Shown: positions 17,222 through 26,785 of the stretch, in pieces
Layout: the number at the start of each line of letters is the position of its first letter
Position numbering within the stretch: the first letter of the stretch is position 1
Program-made: the position numbers and the translations under genes
Source: an uncultured Psychrobacter sp.
GTDB lineage: Bacteria; Pseudomonadota; Gammaproteobacteria; Pseudomonadales; Moraxellaceae
Direction of reading: 5' to 3'
DNA: 64,000 nucleotides
Assembly: GCA_947501045.1 (NCBI GenBank)
Contig: CANMUI010000008.1
Span: 62,001 to 126,000, forward strand
The notes under the pieces: model-generated
Told to the model about the DNA's origin: nothing
Databases searched by the model: none
What the model saw: the letters and a program-made list of their open reading frames with translations, nothing else

Positions 17222-18655
17222 TTACGCTGCAGTAGACTTCATTTTTTCTGCTTTAGCGACAACCTCATCGATACCACCAGCCATATAAAATGCCTGTTCT
17301 GGAAGGTCATCATACTCACCAGCGATAATAGCTTTAAAGCTTGCAATCGTATCACGTAGGGTAACGTATTTACCTGGTGCACCAGTGAATACTTCGGCTA
17401 CGTGGAATGGCTGCGATAAGAAGCGCTGGATCTTACGTGCGCGATAAACGACTAGTTTATCTTCTTCTGATAGCTCATCCATACCCAAAATAGCGATAAT
17501 GTCTTTTAGCTCTTTATAGCGCTGCAGTACTTCTTGTACACCACGAGCAACGTTATAGTGTTCTTCGCCGATGACTTGTGGATCTAGCTGACGCGAAGTG
17601 GAGTCTAGTGGGTCAACGGCAGGATAGATACCTTGTGAAGCAATATCACGACTTAGTACGACTGTCGCATCCAAGTGAGCAAACGTCGTTGCTGGCGATG
17701 GATCGGTCAAGTCATCCGCTGGTACATATACTGCTTGTACTGAGGTGATTGAACCGGACTGAGTTGAGGTAATACGCTCTTGAAGCATACCCATCTCTTC
17801 TGCTAGAGTTGGCTGATAACCAACCGCTGATGGCATACGACCCAGTAGTGCTGATACTTCAGTACCGGCAAGCGTATAGCGATAGATATTGTCAACGAAT
17901 AATAATACATCGCGACCTTTACCAGTAGCAGGATCTTTAGTATCGCGGAAGTATTCAGCCATAGTCAGACCCGATAGAGCAACACGTAGACGGTTACCTG
18001 GTGGCTCATTCATCTGGCCATATACCATAGCCACTTTAGATTTGCTAAAGTCTTCAGTATTGACAACGCCAGCTTCTTGCATTTCGTGATAGAAGTCATT
18101 ACCTTCACGAGTACGCTCACCAACGCCTGCAAATACTGATAAACCTTCGTGTTTCAAAGCGATGTTATTGATCAATTCCATCATATTGACAGTTTTGCCA
18201 ACCCCTGCACCGCCAAATAGTCCAACTTTACCACCTTTGGCAAAGGGACAAAGTAGATCAATAACTTTAATACCAGTTTCTAACAGCTCAGTGCTGTTGG
18301 ACTGATCCGCATAGCTTGGGGCTTCACGGTGGATTGACCATTTCTCATCCGCCTGTACTGGACCTTCTTCATCAATAGGACGACCAAGAACATCCATAAT
18401 ACGGCCAAGCGTACCAATACCTACAGGTACAGAAATAGGCGCACCAGTATTGGTTACAGGAAGGTTACGCTTTAGACCTTCAGTTGAACCCATAGCGATA
18501 GTACGTACAATACCATCGCCTAACTGTTGCTGTACTTCTAAAGTAGTTTCAGTGCCATCTACTTGCAAGGCATCATAAATTTGAGGAACTTCGTTACGGT
18601 TAAACTCAACGTCAAGAACCGCACCAATAATTTGTACTATACGACCGCTACTCAT
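17222..18655 (-). CDS. atpD: ATP synthase subunit beta
   Basis: This is the catalytic F1 subunit. The 477-residue protein shows the Walker A loop GGAGVGKT, the catalytic-site region AGVGERTREGNDFYHEM, LLFVDNIYRYTLAG (Walker B region) and the DELSEED-type motif (MDELSEEDK). Length and order are standard. It is separated from atpG by 53 bp and from atpC by about 110 bp, in the same direction. Confidence 0.98.
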   Translation of the reverse strand: MSSGRIVQIIGAVLDVEFNRNEVPQIYDALQVDGTETTLEVQQQLGDGIVRTIAMGSTEGLKRNLPVTNTGAPISVPVGIGTLGRIMDVLGRPIDEEGPVQADEKWSIHREAPSYADQSNSTELLETGIKVIDLLCPFAKGGKVGLFGGAGVGKTVNMMELINNIALKHEGLSVFAGVGERTREGNDFYHEMQEAGVVNTEDFSKSKVAMVYGQMNEPPGNRLRVALSGLTMAEYFRDTKDPATGKGRDVLLFVDNIYRYTLAGTEVSALLGRMPSAVGYQPTLAEEMGMLQERITSTQSGSITSVQAVYVPADDLTDPSPATTFAHLDATVVLSRDIASQGIYPAVDPLDSTSRQLDPQVIGEEHYNVARGVQEVLQRYKELKDIIAILGMDELSEEDKLVVYRARKIQRFLSQPFHVAEVFTGAPGKYVTLRDTIASFKAIIAGEYDDLPEQAFYMAGGIDEVVAKAEKMKSTAA

Positions 18656-18708
18656 TGCGTTCTCCTTGAGATTCTATACTCTATATTTGTATATAAGGGG
18701 GATGTCAA

Positions 18709-19590
18709 TTATGAAACAGCTGCAGCGCCGCCGACGATTTCCGAGATTTCTCGAGTAATCGCCGCTTGACGCAACTTATTATAAACCAGCTGTAAATCAT
18801 TAATTAGATCACCAGCATTGTCTGTTGCCGCTTTCATAGCGACCATACGTGATGACTGCTCAGAAGCGATATTTTCCATAACAGCTTGATAAACAATCGA
18901 CTCGATATAACGTCCAAGTAGTTCATCAATTAAGGTCTTGATATCAGGCTCATAGATATAATCCCAGCTAAGCTCCGTCTGCATACCGCTATCTTCTTCA
19001 CCAAACGATCCTTCTGGTAGAGGTACCAGCTGATTAATCGTTGGTTTTTGAGTCATCGCGTTAACGAACTTATTATAAACAACATAGATGCGATCCAACT
19101 TACCATTAGTATAGTCATCTAACATGGCTTGCACGGGTGAATTTAGTTGCTCAAATGTTGGTTTATCACCATAGTCAGTTACAGCGGAGGTTACTTTACC
19201 GCCAAAATTTTTAAAGAAGCTAACTCCTTTGGCACCGATAACAGCAAACTCAGTTTTTACCGACTGGTTTTGATATTCTTGAATATTTTTAGATAACGCT
19301 TTAAACAAGTTAATATTTAAGCCACCTGCTAAGCCACGATCCGAGGTAATAACGATATAACCTACAGTATTGACAGAACGCGATACCATGTACGGATGTT
19401 TGTAATCTGATGAGGCATTTACGAGATGTGATATTACCCGGCGCATACTATCAGCGTAGGGACGACCCACGTCCATGCGTTCTTGTGCACGGCGCATTTT
19501 ACTTGCAGCAACCATTTGCATGGCGCGAGTAATTTTTTGGGTACTTTTAATACTGGTGACTTTGGCACGTATTTCTTTTAAGCTTGCCAT
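18709..19590 (-). CDS. atpG: ATP synthase subunit gamma
   Basis: Gamma is the central shaft of F1. The 293-residue product has the expected N-terminal coiled-coil strand (LKEIRAKVTSIKSTQKITRAMQMVAASKMRRAQ), the Rossmann-like middle and the C-terminal helix ending ITREISEIVGGAAA. The conserved MVAASKMR segment is intact. A 352-bp gap with several hairpins separates it from atpA upstream. Confidence 0.97.
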   Translation of the reverse strand: MASLKEIRAKVTSIKSTQKITRAMQMVAASKMRRAQERMDVGRPYADSMRRVISHLVNASSDYKHPYMVSRSVNTVGYIVITSDRGLAGGLNINLFKALSKNIQEYQNQSVKTEFAVIGAKGVSFFKNFGGKVTSAVTDYGDKPTFEQLNSPVQAMLDDYTNGKLDRIYVVYNKFVNAMTQKPTINQLVPLPEGSFGEEDSGMQTELSWDYIYEPDIKTLIDELLGRYIESIVYQAVMENIASEQSSRMVAMKAATDNAGDLINDLQLVYNKLRQAAITREISEIVGGAAAVS

Positions 19591-19942
19591 AATGATTCCA
19601 ATATAAGAGGGTTAAAAAAGCATTGACCAATGCAACAATATCTTAGTATGAAACACTATAGTTCAAAAAGCTCTATGTCTAAAATACAGTTTTTAATATC
19701 TTGTGGCATTACTCAGTGTTGTATTACGTATATTGCACAGTAACTATATGATGATAGCATCATCTTATGTAGTATTCTTACCAAGCACTGCACCTTGTTG
19801 TTACAGAGTCACAGACGGTTGGCTGTGACTAAAGTAACTTAAGAGTAGTACCCTAGAAGTTATTGCCTAGATACTACTAAGAACAACGCGCTACTTTAGC
19901 CAAAGAGCATTCAACCAAACCGAACTAAGCTATACTATTGAA
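19591..19942 (-). promoter_or_regulatory. Long hairpin-rich spacer inside the atp operon
   Basis: This 352-bp gap between atpA and atpG holds no credible gene. It contains AGTCACAG/CTGTGACT (19807-19830, 8-bp stem), extended by GTTAC/GTAAC (19800-19804, 19834-19838). It also contains AGTAGTA/TACTACT (19844-19850, 19872-19878), with CTAG repeated inside, and a small GATGAT/ATCATC hairpin near 19750. No U-tract follows these stems on the minus strand, so they look like processing or mRNA-stability structures rather than terminators. Confidence 0.5.
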
Positions 19943-21487
19943 TTAATAGCTGTGATTTTGTTTAAAAGTTTCAACTGCTGATTTTAAACGAGAAGCAATA
20001 TCATCGTTATAATTTGCAGTCTCATCAATTTCACGCATCAGATCACTTTGCTCATCGTGCATATAACGCAAGTAAGACTCTTCAAAAGAACCGATCTTTT
20101 CGACTGGAACATCAGCTAAAAAGCCTTCGTTAGAAGCATAGATAACGGCTGCTTGCTCAGCAACTGACATCGGCTGATACTGCTTTTGTTTCATAAGTTC
20201 AGTGACACGCTCACCATGATCAAGCTGTTCACGAGTAGCATCATCAAGATCAGAGGCAAACTGAGCAAATGCTGCTAGTTCGCGATACTGCGCTAGCGCT
20301 GTACGAATACCACCAGACAGTTTCTTAATAATCTTAGTCTGGGCTGCACCACCAACACGCGATACCGAAATACCAGCGTTTACTGCCGGACGAATACCTG
20401 AGTTGAATAGACTTGATTCTAAGAAGATCTGACCATCAGTAATTGAAATAACGTTAGTCGGTACGAATGCCGATACGTCACCAGCTTGGGTCTCAATAAT
20501 AGGTAGTGCAGTCAATGAACCAGTTTTACCTTTGACTTCGCCGTTGGTAAAGTTCTCTACATAGTCAGCGTTGACACGTGAAGCACGTTCAAGTAAGCGA
20601 GAATGTAGATAGAAAACGTCACCAGGATAAGCTTCACGGCCTGGCGGACGACGTAACAATAGTGAAATCTGACGATAAGCTACCGCTTGTTTAGATAAAT
20701 CATCAAAGACAATCAAGGCATCTTCGCCGCGATCACGGAAATACTCTCCCATGGTACAGCCTGAATAAGGAGCAATGTACTGTAGGGCCGCTGGTTCTGA
20801 CGCTGAAGCAACAACAACCGTGGTATAATCTAGCGCCCCTGTCTCTTCAAGCTTACGTACGACGTTAGCAATTGTTGAGCGTTTTTGACCAATAGCGACA
20901 TACACACATTTAATACCAGAGGTTTTCTGGGCAATGATCGCATCAATAGCTAGTGCCGTTTTACCAGTTTGACGGTCACCAATAATAAGCTCACGCTGAC
21001 CACGGCCAATAGGAATCATAGTATCAACGGCTTTATAACCCGTCATAACTGGCTGATCTACGGATTGACGATCAATAACACCTGGCGCAATTTTCTCGAC
21101 TTTATCAGTCATTTTGGCGTTGATAGGGCCTTTACCATCGATAGGATTACCCAAAGCATCAACAACACGGCCTAATAGTTCAGGACCTACTGGTACTTCA
21201 AGAATACGGCCAGTACAATAAGCTTTTTGGCCTTCTTCTAACTGTAGATAGTCGCCTAAAACTACCGCACCTACAGAATCACGCTCTAAGTTCAGCGCCA
21301 TACCGTAGATTTCGCCTTCAAACTCAATCATTTCGCCGTACATCGCATCTTCAAGACCATGAATCTGCACGATACCGTCAGATACTTTGACAATCGTGCC
21401 TTCATTCTTTGCAGTTGCACCCGCATCAAGGTCTTGAATACGCTGCTTAATCAGATTACTGATTTCCGCTGGATTCAATTGTTGCAT
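19943..21487 (-). CDS. atpA: ATP synthase subunit alpha
   Basis: Alpha is the regulatory nucleotide-binding F1 subunit. The 514-residue sequence starts MQQLNPAEISNLIKQRIQDLD and shows Walker A GDRQTGKTALAID, the Walker B region ALIVFDDLSKQAVAYRQ, and RPPGREAYPGDVFYLHSRLLERA. Length is standard. It follows atpH by 88 bp. Confidence 0.98.
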   Translation of the reverse strand: MQQLNPAEISNLIKQRIQDLDAGATAKNEGTIVKVSDGIVQIHGLEDAMYGEMIEFEGEIYGMALNLERDSVGAVVLGDYLQLEEGQKAYCTGRILEVPVGPELLGRVVDALGNPIDGKGPINAKMTDKVEKIAPGVIDRQSVDQPVMTGYKAVDTMIPIGRGQRELIIGDRQTGKTALAIDAIIAQKTSGIKCVYVAIGQKRSTIANVVRKLEETGALDYTTVVVASASEPAALQYIAPYSGCTMGEYFRDRGEDALIVFDDLSKQAVAYRQISLLLRRPPGREAYPGDVFYLHSRLLERASRVNADYVENFTNGEVKGKTGSLTALPIIETQAGDVSAFVPTNVISITDGQIFLESSLFNSGIRPAVNAGISVSRVGGAAQTKIIKKLSGGIRTALAQYRELAAFAQFASDLDDATREQLDHGERVTELMKQKQYQPMSVAEQAAVIYASNEGFLADVPVEKIGSFEESYLRYMHDEQSDLMREIDETANYNDDIASRLKSAVETFKQNHSY

Positions 21488-21575
21488 TGCCTTGTTTCCT
21501 TTAATTTATGATAACTCGCCCACTGGCGTCTACGCTTTTACGTTGGTGCAAAGTAGATTGCACTGGTAAGTAGCA

Positions 21576-22208
21576 TTAAGCCATTAGCTGTGTTTTTAAC
21601 TGTTGTAACTTGCCACGCATAGAATCGTCAATGATCTTGTCGCCAACTTTGATAGTAGCGCCTGCCAAAAGACTAGGATCAACTGACTCGTGAAGCACCA
21701 CACTAGCATTTAATGAGGCAGCAAGACGCGTTTGGATCATCTCTCGCTGTTCACTAGTTAATGGATAGGCCGTAGTCACATAAGCGTCTAGTTGTTTTAA
21801 ACTTTGCGCTTTATGACGACGATAGTGCTCATAAACTCCAGGAAGCAGTGTTAAGCGTTCTTGCTGAGCCAACTGACCAACGAAGTTGCTAAGGGCGCTT
21901 GATACTTTAGGATAACTGACACTACTATCTTGATTCAGCTCTTTATGACCTTGTGACTCGCTCAATAATTGTTTGAAGGCAGAGTTACTTTCGCCTGCTA
22001 CTTGCGTGTTGTAAAGATCAATTAAAGCTGAGGATTTATGCTCATTGGATACAGCTGGATTATCAAGCCAAGTATGAAACGACTTGTCTTTGACAATCTC
22101 ACTGGCTATAAATAGGAAGTTCTCCCATTCATTAACCACGCCATTTTCATTAGCATAGTCAAACGCAGCTTTGGCATAGGGTCGTGCTAAGGTTGATAAG
22201 TCAGCCAT
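21576..22208 (-). CDS. atpH: ATP synthase subunit delta
   Basis: Delta joins the stator stalk to the F1 top. The protein begins ADLSTLARPYAKAAFDYA and ends GATIKVGDKIIDDSMRGKLQQLKTQL, both hallmarks of the OSCP/delta family. At 210 residues it is about 30 longer than E. coli delta. The extra residues lie around 70-105 (GESNSAFKQLLSESQGHKELNQDSS), probably an enlarged inter-domain segment. It lies 13 bp after atpF in the operon. Confidence 0.96.
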   Translation of the reverse strand: MADLSTLARPYAKAAFDYANENGVVNEWENFLFIASEIVKDKSFHTWLDNPAVSNEHKSSALIDLYNTQVAGESNSAFKQLLSESQGHKELNQDSSVSYPKVSSALSNFVGQLAQQERLTLLPGVYEHYRRHKAQSLKQLDAYVTTAYPLTSEQREMIQTRLAASLNASVVLHESVDPSLLAGATIKVGDKIIDDSMRGKLQQLKTQLMA

Positions 22209-22221
22209 TATATCCTCACAG

Positions 22222-22692
22222 TTATAGCTTCGCCGCCAGTTGATCTAACATGCTAGAATGTTTCTGCATATCGACTCTTTCTTGCAATATCTTTTCAGCA
22301 CCAAGCACAGATAATTCAGCAACTTGAGCACGTAATGCTTCACGCGCTTGGTTGATTTCTTGATCGATAGATGCTTGTGCTTGTTGGCGAATACGTTCGC
22401 CTTCTATTTGTGCTTGTGATTTAGCGTCCTCAACCAGTTGGTTAGCGCTTTTATTGGCCTGCTCAATCAAAGCCGCAGCTTTAGTCTTTGCAAGATCAAG
22501 CTCCTGTTGAACGTCTTGTTCTGCCGTCGCCAAGTCAGCTTTTGCCTTTTCAGCAGCGTTTAAACCCTCAGCAATTCTACGCTGACGATCGTTAATCGCG
22601 CCAATAAGTGGTGGCCACACGAATTTCATGCAAAAAACCACAAATATTGCAAAAGCAATGGCTTGGCCGATGAGGGTAAAATTGATATTCAC
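22222..22692 (-). CDS. atpF: ATP synthase subunit b
   Basis: The b subunit forms the peripheral stalk. The 156-residue product has one N-terminal membrane helix (FTLIGQAIAFAIFVVFCMKFVWPPL) and then a long charged coiled coil (NDRQRRIAEGLNAAEKAKADL onwards), exactly the expected layout and length. It lies between atpE and atpH. Confidence 0.97.
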   Translation of the reverse strand: MNINFTLIGQAIAFAIFVVFCMKFVWPPLIGAINDRQRRIAEGLNAAEKAKADLATAEQDVQQELDLAKTKAAALIEQANKSANQLVEDAKSQAQIEGERIRQQAQASIDQEINQAREALRAQVAELSVLGAEKILQERVDMQKHSSMLDQLAAKL

Positions 22693-22807
22693 GTGATCAC
22701 CTCTTTGTTAATGAAAAATCAGTTTCATTGATCGTGTTTGGCTGCCAATCTTTGATAGAATTACTAAACAAGTTTGAAAGCCAAACATCTACAACTGAGC
22801 TTTCTGA

Positions 22808-23056
22808 TTAACCTGCTAGAGGGTTAGCGAATAGCAACAACATAGCAATACCAACACCGATCATCGGAATAGCATCAAGTAGACCTGCTACGATGAACAT
22901 ACGAGTTTGCAATTGTGAGCCAAGCTCTGGCTGACGTGCAACACCTTCCAAGAATTTGCCACCCAAGATCGCAAAACCAATACCTGTGCCCAGAGCACCT
23001 AAACCGATAAGTAACGCAACTGCGATAACTGTATAACCACCTAATACTGGATCCAT
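22808..23056 (-). CDS. atpE: ATP synthase subunit c
   Basis: This is the proteolipid of the rotor ring. The 82-residue hairpin has two glycine-rich membrane helices joined by the polar loop ARQPE (40-44). The ion-binding carboxylate is Asp61 in GLLDAIPMIG. No Na+-type ligand set is evident, so proton coupling is expected. AGGATAC precedes the ATG. Confidence 0.98.
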   Translation of the reverse strand: MDPVLGGYTVIAVALLIGLGALGTGIGFAILGGKFLEGVARQPELGSQLQTRMFIVAGLLDAIPMIGVGIAMLLLFANPLAG

Positions 23057-23089
23057 TGATGTATCCTCATTTACCTATTGAATGTCTAA

Positions 23090-23956
23090 TTAATGTTCAG
23101 TTGATGATGCAAGTGACATATAAACTATTGTCAGCATCATAAATACGAACGCTTGAAGGGTGATAATTAAGATGTGGAAGATTGCCCACGGTACTGATAG
23201 TGCCCATTGAATCCAAAATGGCATTAGGGCTATCAGTATGAAAATCAACTCCCCAGCATACATGTTACCGAATAGACGCAAACCCAATGAAACAGGCTTA
23301 GCAATCAGAGTAACAAACTCTAAGATGAAGTTGATGGGGATTAAGATAATTTGCAAAATAGGGTTTCTAGCGCTAAACGGATGTAGTGTTAACTCACCGA
23401 CGAAACCGCCTACCCCTTTTTCTTTAATGCTATAAAAGATAATTAGTATAAAGACTGAGAACGACATACCAAGGGTAATGTTAGGATCAGTCGTTGGTAC
23501 GATTTTGAAGAATACGTGATGCGGATCATAGCCCATCATAGCGCCAACTTGACCGGCAAGACTTGGGATAAAGTCAATGGGTAATAAGTCCATCAAGTTC
23601 ATCAAAAAAATCCATACAAAGATGGTCAAGGCCAACGGTGCGATGAGTTTTGATGTACCACTATAAGAATCACGGACGTTATTATCAACAAACTCGACGA
23701 TCATCTCAACGGCAGCCTGCGTCTTGCTAGGCACACCTGAGGTGACCTTTTTAGCGACCATCCAAAAAATAGCGCAAAACAAAATACCCAAACCAATGGA
23801 CCAAAGCATAGAGTCAAGATGGATAGCATTAAACCCCATTTGTCCCGCCTCTTCGGCGGTATGGGCAACTTTCCAACCTTCGCCCGGCAAATAACCGTAC
23901 GTCCAGTTTGTTAAGTGGTGAGAGATATATTCTGATGATGTTTGTTCGGATGCCAT
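23090..23956 (-). CDS. atpB: ATP synthase subunit a
   Basis: Subunit a forms the half-channels for protons against the c-ring. The 288-residue membrane protein has MDLLPIDFIP and the essential arginine in GLRLFGNMYAGELIF, followed by the conserved C-terminal helix LQAFVFMMLTIVYM. It is the first core gene of the operon, with atpI 526 bp upstream behind a possible terminator. Confidence 0.97.
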   Translation of the reverse strand: MASEQTSSEYISHHLTNWTYGYLPGEGWKVAHTAEEAGQMGFNAIHLDSMLWSIGLGILFCAIFWMVAKKVTSGVPSKTQAAVEMIVEFVDNNVRDSYSGTSKLIAPLALTIFVWIFLMNLMDLLPIDFIPSLAGQVGAMMGYDPHHVFFKIVPTTDPNITLGMSFSVFILIIFYSIKEKGVGGFVGELTLHPFSARNPILQIILIPINFILEFVTLIAKPVSLGLRLFGNMYAGELIFILIALMPFWIQWALSVPWAIFHILIITLQAFVFMMLTIVYMSLASSTEH

Positions 23957-24222
23957 AGCGTAAGCTTCTTATTAATCAACGATTTAATCAACTACCAAAA
24001 ACACGGCTGTCATTTGACGAGAGTATTAGCAGTACTTCACATTCGTACTTTCTATATTGCTATATGCACAATTTTAACTGAACCTTTTAACAACGCTATA
24101 AGCGTAAGTTCAGTCCGTTACATATTATTTTATAGAGCCAACAAACTCGTGCAATTAATAACATCCAACCCATGGTTGCAACTGCCTACTTTAATAGCTT
24201 CACTAATTTTTAGCTATCAAAA

Positions 24223-24253
24223 AAGGGCTTATGAGTATCCATTACTAGCCCTT
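24223..24253 (-). terminator. Possible terminator/attenuator between atpI and atpB
   Basis: AAGGGCT (24223-24229) and AGCCCTT (24247-24253) form a 7-bp stem with a 17-base loop. On the minus strand it is followed by TTTTTTGATAG. It would partly separate atpI from the core atp genes. The remaining 526-bp spacer (23957-24482) holds no credible gene; a plus-strand open frame at 23942-24301 has no ribosome site or recognisable product. Confidence 0.5.
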
Positions 24254-24482
24254 GGCACTTGCTGTGTAAACTTGTTATCTAAATGCTTTATTACTTTTTA
24301 AAATAGTCGTTACTTGGTATAGCAGTTATAGACGAAATAATTAACTGACTATATTAATGCAGTGTTATATTCATGTAAAGCTAATTATGTGTTTTTATTA
24401 GAATATTATCAAAATGAGAGTAAGATATTGTTTATTTAAAATTTATATGAGCCAATAGCCATTTTTTTATGATTATCTATAT

Positions 24483-24881
24483 TTAGCGTATTTGCCCTAG
24501 TGCAAAAAAATGACTGACCTTCATGAAAATAAAACCGAAGAACAAAGCTGGCGCTGACAGTGGCTTAACATAAATAAAAATAAGGGCAAAACCGACAACC
24601 GTTAATAACCACTTGACCATCTGTCCTCGGTACAACTGACTCACAATATGTCCGCGCGCCCGATAACCAGTATGCCAAAAAACAAAACTGGCAAATATAG
24701 CCTGAGTAATAAAGCTTAGCAGCGCTCCTATAGCCATACCCTGCACTATTATAAGCTCACCTTTTAGCCACACAACAGCCACTACCCAAGCGGCGACAAT
24801 CAAGATAAATAACACCCATGTTTGACGTTTCAGATATAGGGCTATCTTGTCTCTTTGTACACGTTTGGCAGGTTTAGACAT
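24483..24881 (-). CDS. atpI: ATP synthase subunit I (AtpI-like)
   Basis: From ATG 24879-24881, preceded by AGGAAGACC, the 132-residue protein has a basic N-terminus (MSKPAKRVQRDKIALYLKRQ) and four hydrophobic segments. One contains GMAIGALLSFITQAIFASFVFWHTG, typical of the UncI/AtpI family that helps c-ring assembly or Mg2+ supply. An ATG ten codons upstream lacks a ribosome site. Its position ahead of atpB supports the call. Confidence 0.82.
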   Translation of the reverse strand: MSKPAKRVQRDKIALYLKRQTWVLFILIVAAWVVAVVWLKGELIIVQGMAIGALLSFITQAIFASFVFWHTGYRARGHIVSQLYRGQMVKWLLTVVGFALIFIYVKPLSAPALFFGFIFMKVSHFFALGQIR

Positions 24882-25088
24882 TGGTCTTCCTATAGCTTTA
24901 ATAATAGCCATAGCGTCAATAATAACAGTATGCGTTGTCTTTAGCGCGCATTATTGATTAACCAATGTACGGCTGCCATGCTTTAACTGGATAAAATGGC
25001 AGTCATTATAAAGATCATGTACTTATTAAGCAAGCCAATTACTACATTAAATCGAATACTAAGCTGAATTTATCTGTAGTGCTAATTA

Positions 25089-26027
25089 TTATAAAGCCAA
25101 TATACAATTTTGCATTTGCTGCGCCATGGTCTGCCAACCACTAATAAAATCTTTACTACCGCTCATATCTTCGGCCTGTACGGTAATATGCACAGGCTGC
25201 AATTTGGCAAGCAAGCCTTTAGCAGGCTGACTTTGAGTAATTAAGCACATCTGCTCAGTTGGACGCTGCTCATTTAACCAGCGCAGTTGACTGGCTTTAG
25301 GCGCTAGATGATGGTCGGTGCTTAAACTACCAATAAGTTGTAGCCGAAGCAGTTTTTCTATGTATTGATAAGCATCATGGTATGCCCAGTAAGGCATTTG
25401 GTTTTTATCGCTGCGCTGCTGCGTAGCAACGGCTTTATCCATACGTTGGGCAAATTTTCGCGCATTAGCCTGATATAACGCTTTATACTTGGGATTGGCA
25501 TGACTGTGGATGACTGCTAGAGCGCGAGTAATGGCTTTGGCATTTTCAGGGTCAAGCCAAATATGCGGATCCAACGTGCCAGCGATAGGTTTGCCTTTGA
25601 CATCCCGCAATGGATGACGATTAAAAGCATCAAAAGCAAATAAAGAGATGGCATTAGGGGCATTGTTTAAGCTTGAAGCTAAATTGTTCTCTAACGACTC
25701 ACCAAACCAGACTACAAACTTACTGTCTTGAATGGATTTGATGTCACCAGGACTTATACTGCCATGATGACCTACCTCGCCTGGATTTAAAAGCTGCTTT
25801 GCTGACGGCGCGCCTTCGGTCACCGCTTCGCTTAATAAAAATAGTGGATAGTTACTAACACTTACCGTAGCTGCCTGCACGTTTACCGTTAATCCTAAAC
25901 CTAGGACTATACCAAATAGTACTATCCAACTCTTGGATTGACGTAGTAGTGTTGCTAATTTAGTCAGCTCACATAGATATATATGACGATTGGTAACGTT
26001 CATATGGCTTTGATAATTGGCAGACAT
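25089..26027 (-). CDS. znuA: Zinc ABC transporter substrate-binding protein (ZnuA-like)
   Basis: ZnuA captures zinc in the periplasm and hands it to ZnuBC. The 312-residue precursor has a long N-terminal region with a signal helix at about 33-50 ending VNVQAA. The mature part shows LLNPGEVGHHGSISPGDIKSI with the first metal His, then DPHIWLDPENA and YWAYHDAYQY with further metal histidines, and GSLSTDHHLAPKASQL. The usual long His-rich loop of enteric ZnuA is nearly absent (only GHH). It is divergent from zur-znuC-znuB with a Zur-type box in between. An internal ATG at 26003 is an alternative start. Confidence 0.9.
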   Translation of the reverse strand: MSANYQSHMNVTNRHIYLCELTKLATLLRQSKSWIVLFGIVLGLGLTVNVQAATVSVSNYPLFLLSEAVTEGAPSAKQLLNPGEVGHHGSISPGDIKSIQDSKFVVWFGESLENNLASSLNNAPNAISLFAFDAFNRHPLRDVKGKPIAGTLDPHIWLDPENAKAITRALAVIHSHANPKYKALYQANARKFAQRMDKAVATQQRSDKNQMPYWAYHDAYQYIEKLLRLQLIGSLSTDHHLAPKASQLRWLNEQRPTEQMCLITQSQPAKGLLAKLQPVHITVQAEDMSGSKDFISGWQTMAQQMQNCILAL

Positions 26028-26097
26028 GTAATGATGATCCTGTAAATATAATCTTTGAAGGCGACTGTAGAATGTAGTCTCTACTTTTATTTTATTA

Positions 26098-26112
26098 TGT
26101 TATACTATAACA
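26098..26112. promoter_or_regulatory. Zur box in the znuA-zur intergenic region
   Basis: TGTTATA-C-TATAACA is a perfect 7+1+7 palindrome matching the core of the gammaproteobacterial Zur operator (GTTATA-N-TATAAC). It lies in the 120-bp divergent spacer, 36 bases from the zur start and 71 from znuA, so Zur bound here could repress both directions. Confidence 0.85.
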
Positions 26113-26147
26113 ATTAAAAATGCACCGTATTTTTAGGAGTTTCAACA

Positions 26148-26714
26148 GTGTCGACTATTTCACTTGCTTGTAATCATACCCAAGACACTCATTTGCATGA
26201 CGTGCAGCATTTTAGTGTCAGTGACGTAAACGAGCGCTTAATCGCTGCAAAAGAGCAATGTAAAGGACGCGGCGTACGCTTTACGCCCCTGCGTCAGCAA
26301 ATATATAAGCTGGTATTACAAGCTAATAAACCTGTTGGCGCTTATGATCTAATTACACAATTGCAGCAGGCGCGTTTGTTAGTAGGTGAGGATAATAATG
26401 TAGGTGAAGGTAATAATACTGCGAAGCTTCCAGTAGCAAAAAACGTAGCGCCGCCGACGGTTTATCGTAGTTTGGAGTTTTTATTAAATGAAGGTTTGAT
26501 CCATCAACTGACTTCCATAAACGCTTACGTGCCCTGCTGTCATCCGCGCGCGCAGCATACTGCAGCTTTTTTGATCTGTGATAACTGTATGAGGGTGCAG
26601 GAGTGTAGTAGTCTGCCGGTACAAGAGATCATGAGCTTTGCTGAGCAAGATGTTGGTTTTGTTGTAGCCCGTAGTGTGATTGAGTTGAGTGGCCGCTGTC
26701 AGGCTTGTCAGTAA
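26148..26714 (+). CDS. zur: Zinc uptake regulator, Fur family
   Basis: Zur represses zinc uptake genes when zinc is plentiful. The start is GTG 26148, with AGGAG eight bases upstream. The 188-residue protein has the Fur-type winged helix (GVRFTPLRQQIYKLVLQANKPVGAYDLI...PPTVYRSLEFLLNEGLIHQL) and the structural zinc site ICDNCMRVQEC plus the C-terminal CQACQ. A flexible insert of about 20 residues (GEDNNVGEGNNTAKL) lies between DNA-binding helices and is unusual. It is the first gene of zur-znuC-znuB and probably autoregulated through the palindrome at 26098-26112. Confidence 0.92.
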   Translation: MSTISLACNHTQDTHLHDVQHFSVSDVNERLIAAKEQCKGRGVRFTPLRQQIYKLVLQANKPVGAYDLITQLQQARLLVGEDNNVGEGNNTAKLPVAKNVAPPTVYRSLEFLLNEGLIHQLTSINAYVPCCHPRAQHTAAFLICDNCMRVQECSSLPVQEIMSFAEQDVGFVVARSVIELSGRCQACQ

Positions 26715-26785
26715 ACTACCTTAAGTACGACCTTTGATATTGACTTTTTTAACTATCAGCAATTTTAACCATCAGCGATCATAAT

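Noticed and set aside
23942..24301. A 119-codon plus-strand frame upstream of atpB
   Set aside because: It overlaps the atpB start, has no ribosome site, reads as a low-complexity hydrophobic translation of AT-rich spacer, and contains the terminator-like hairpin. I treat it as chance.
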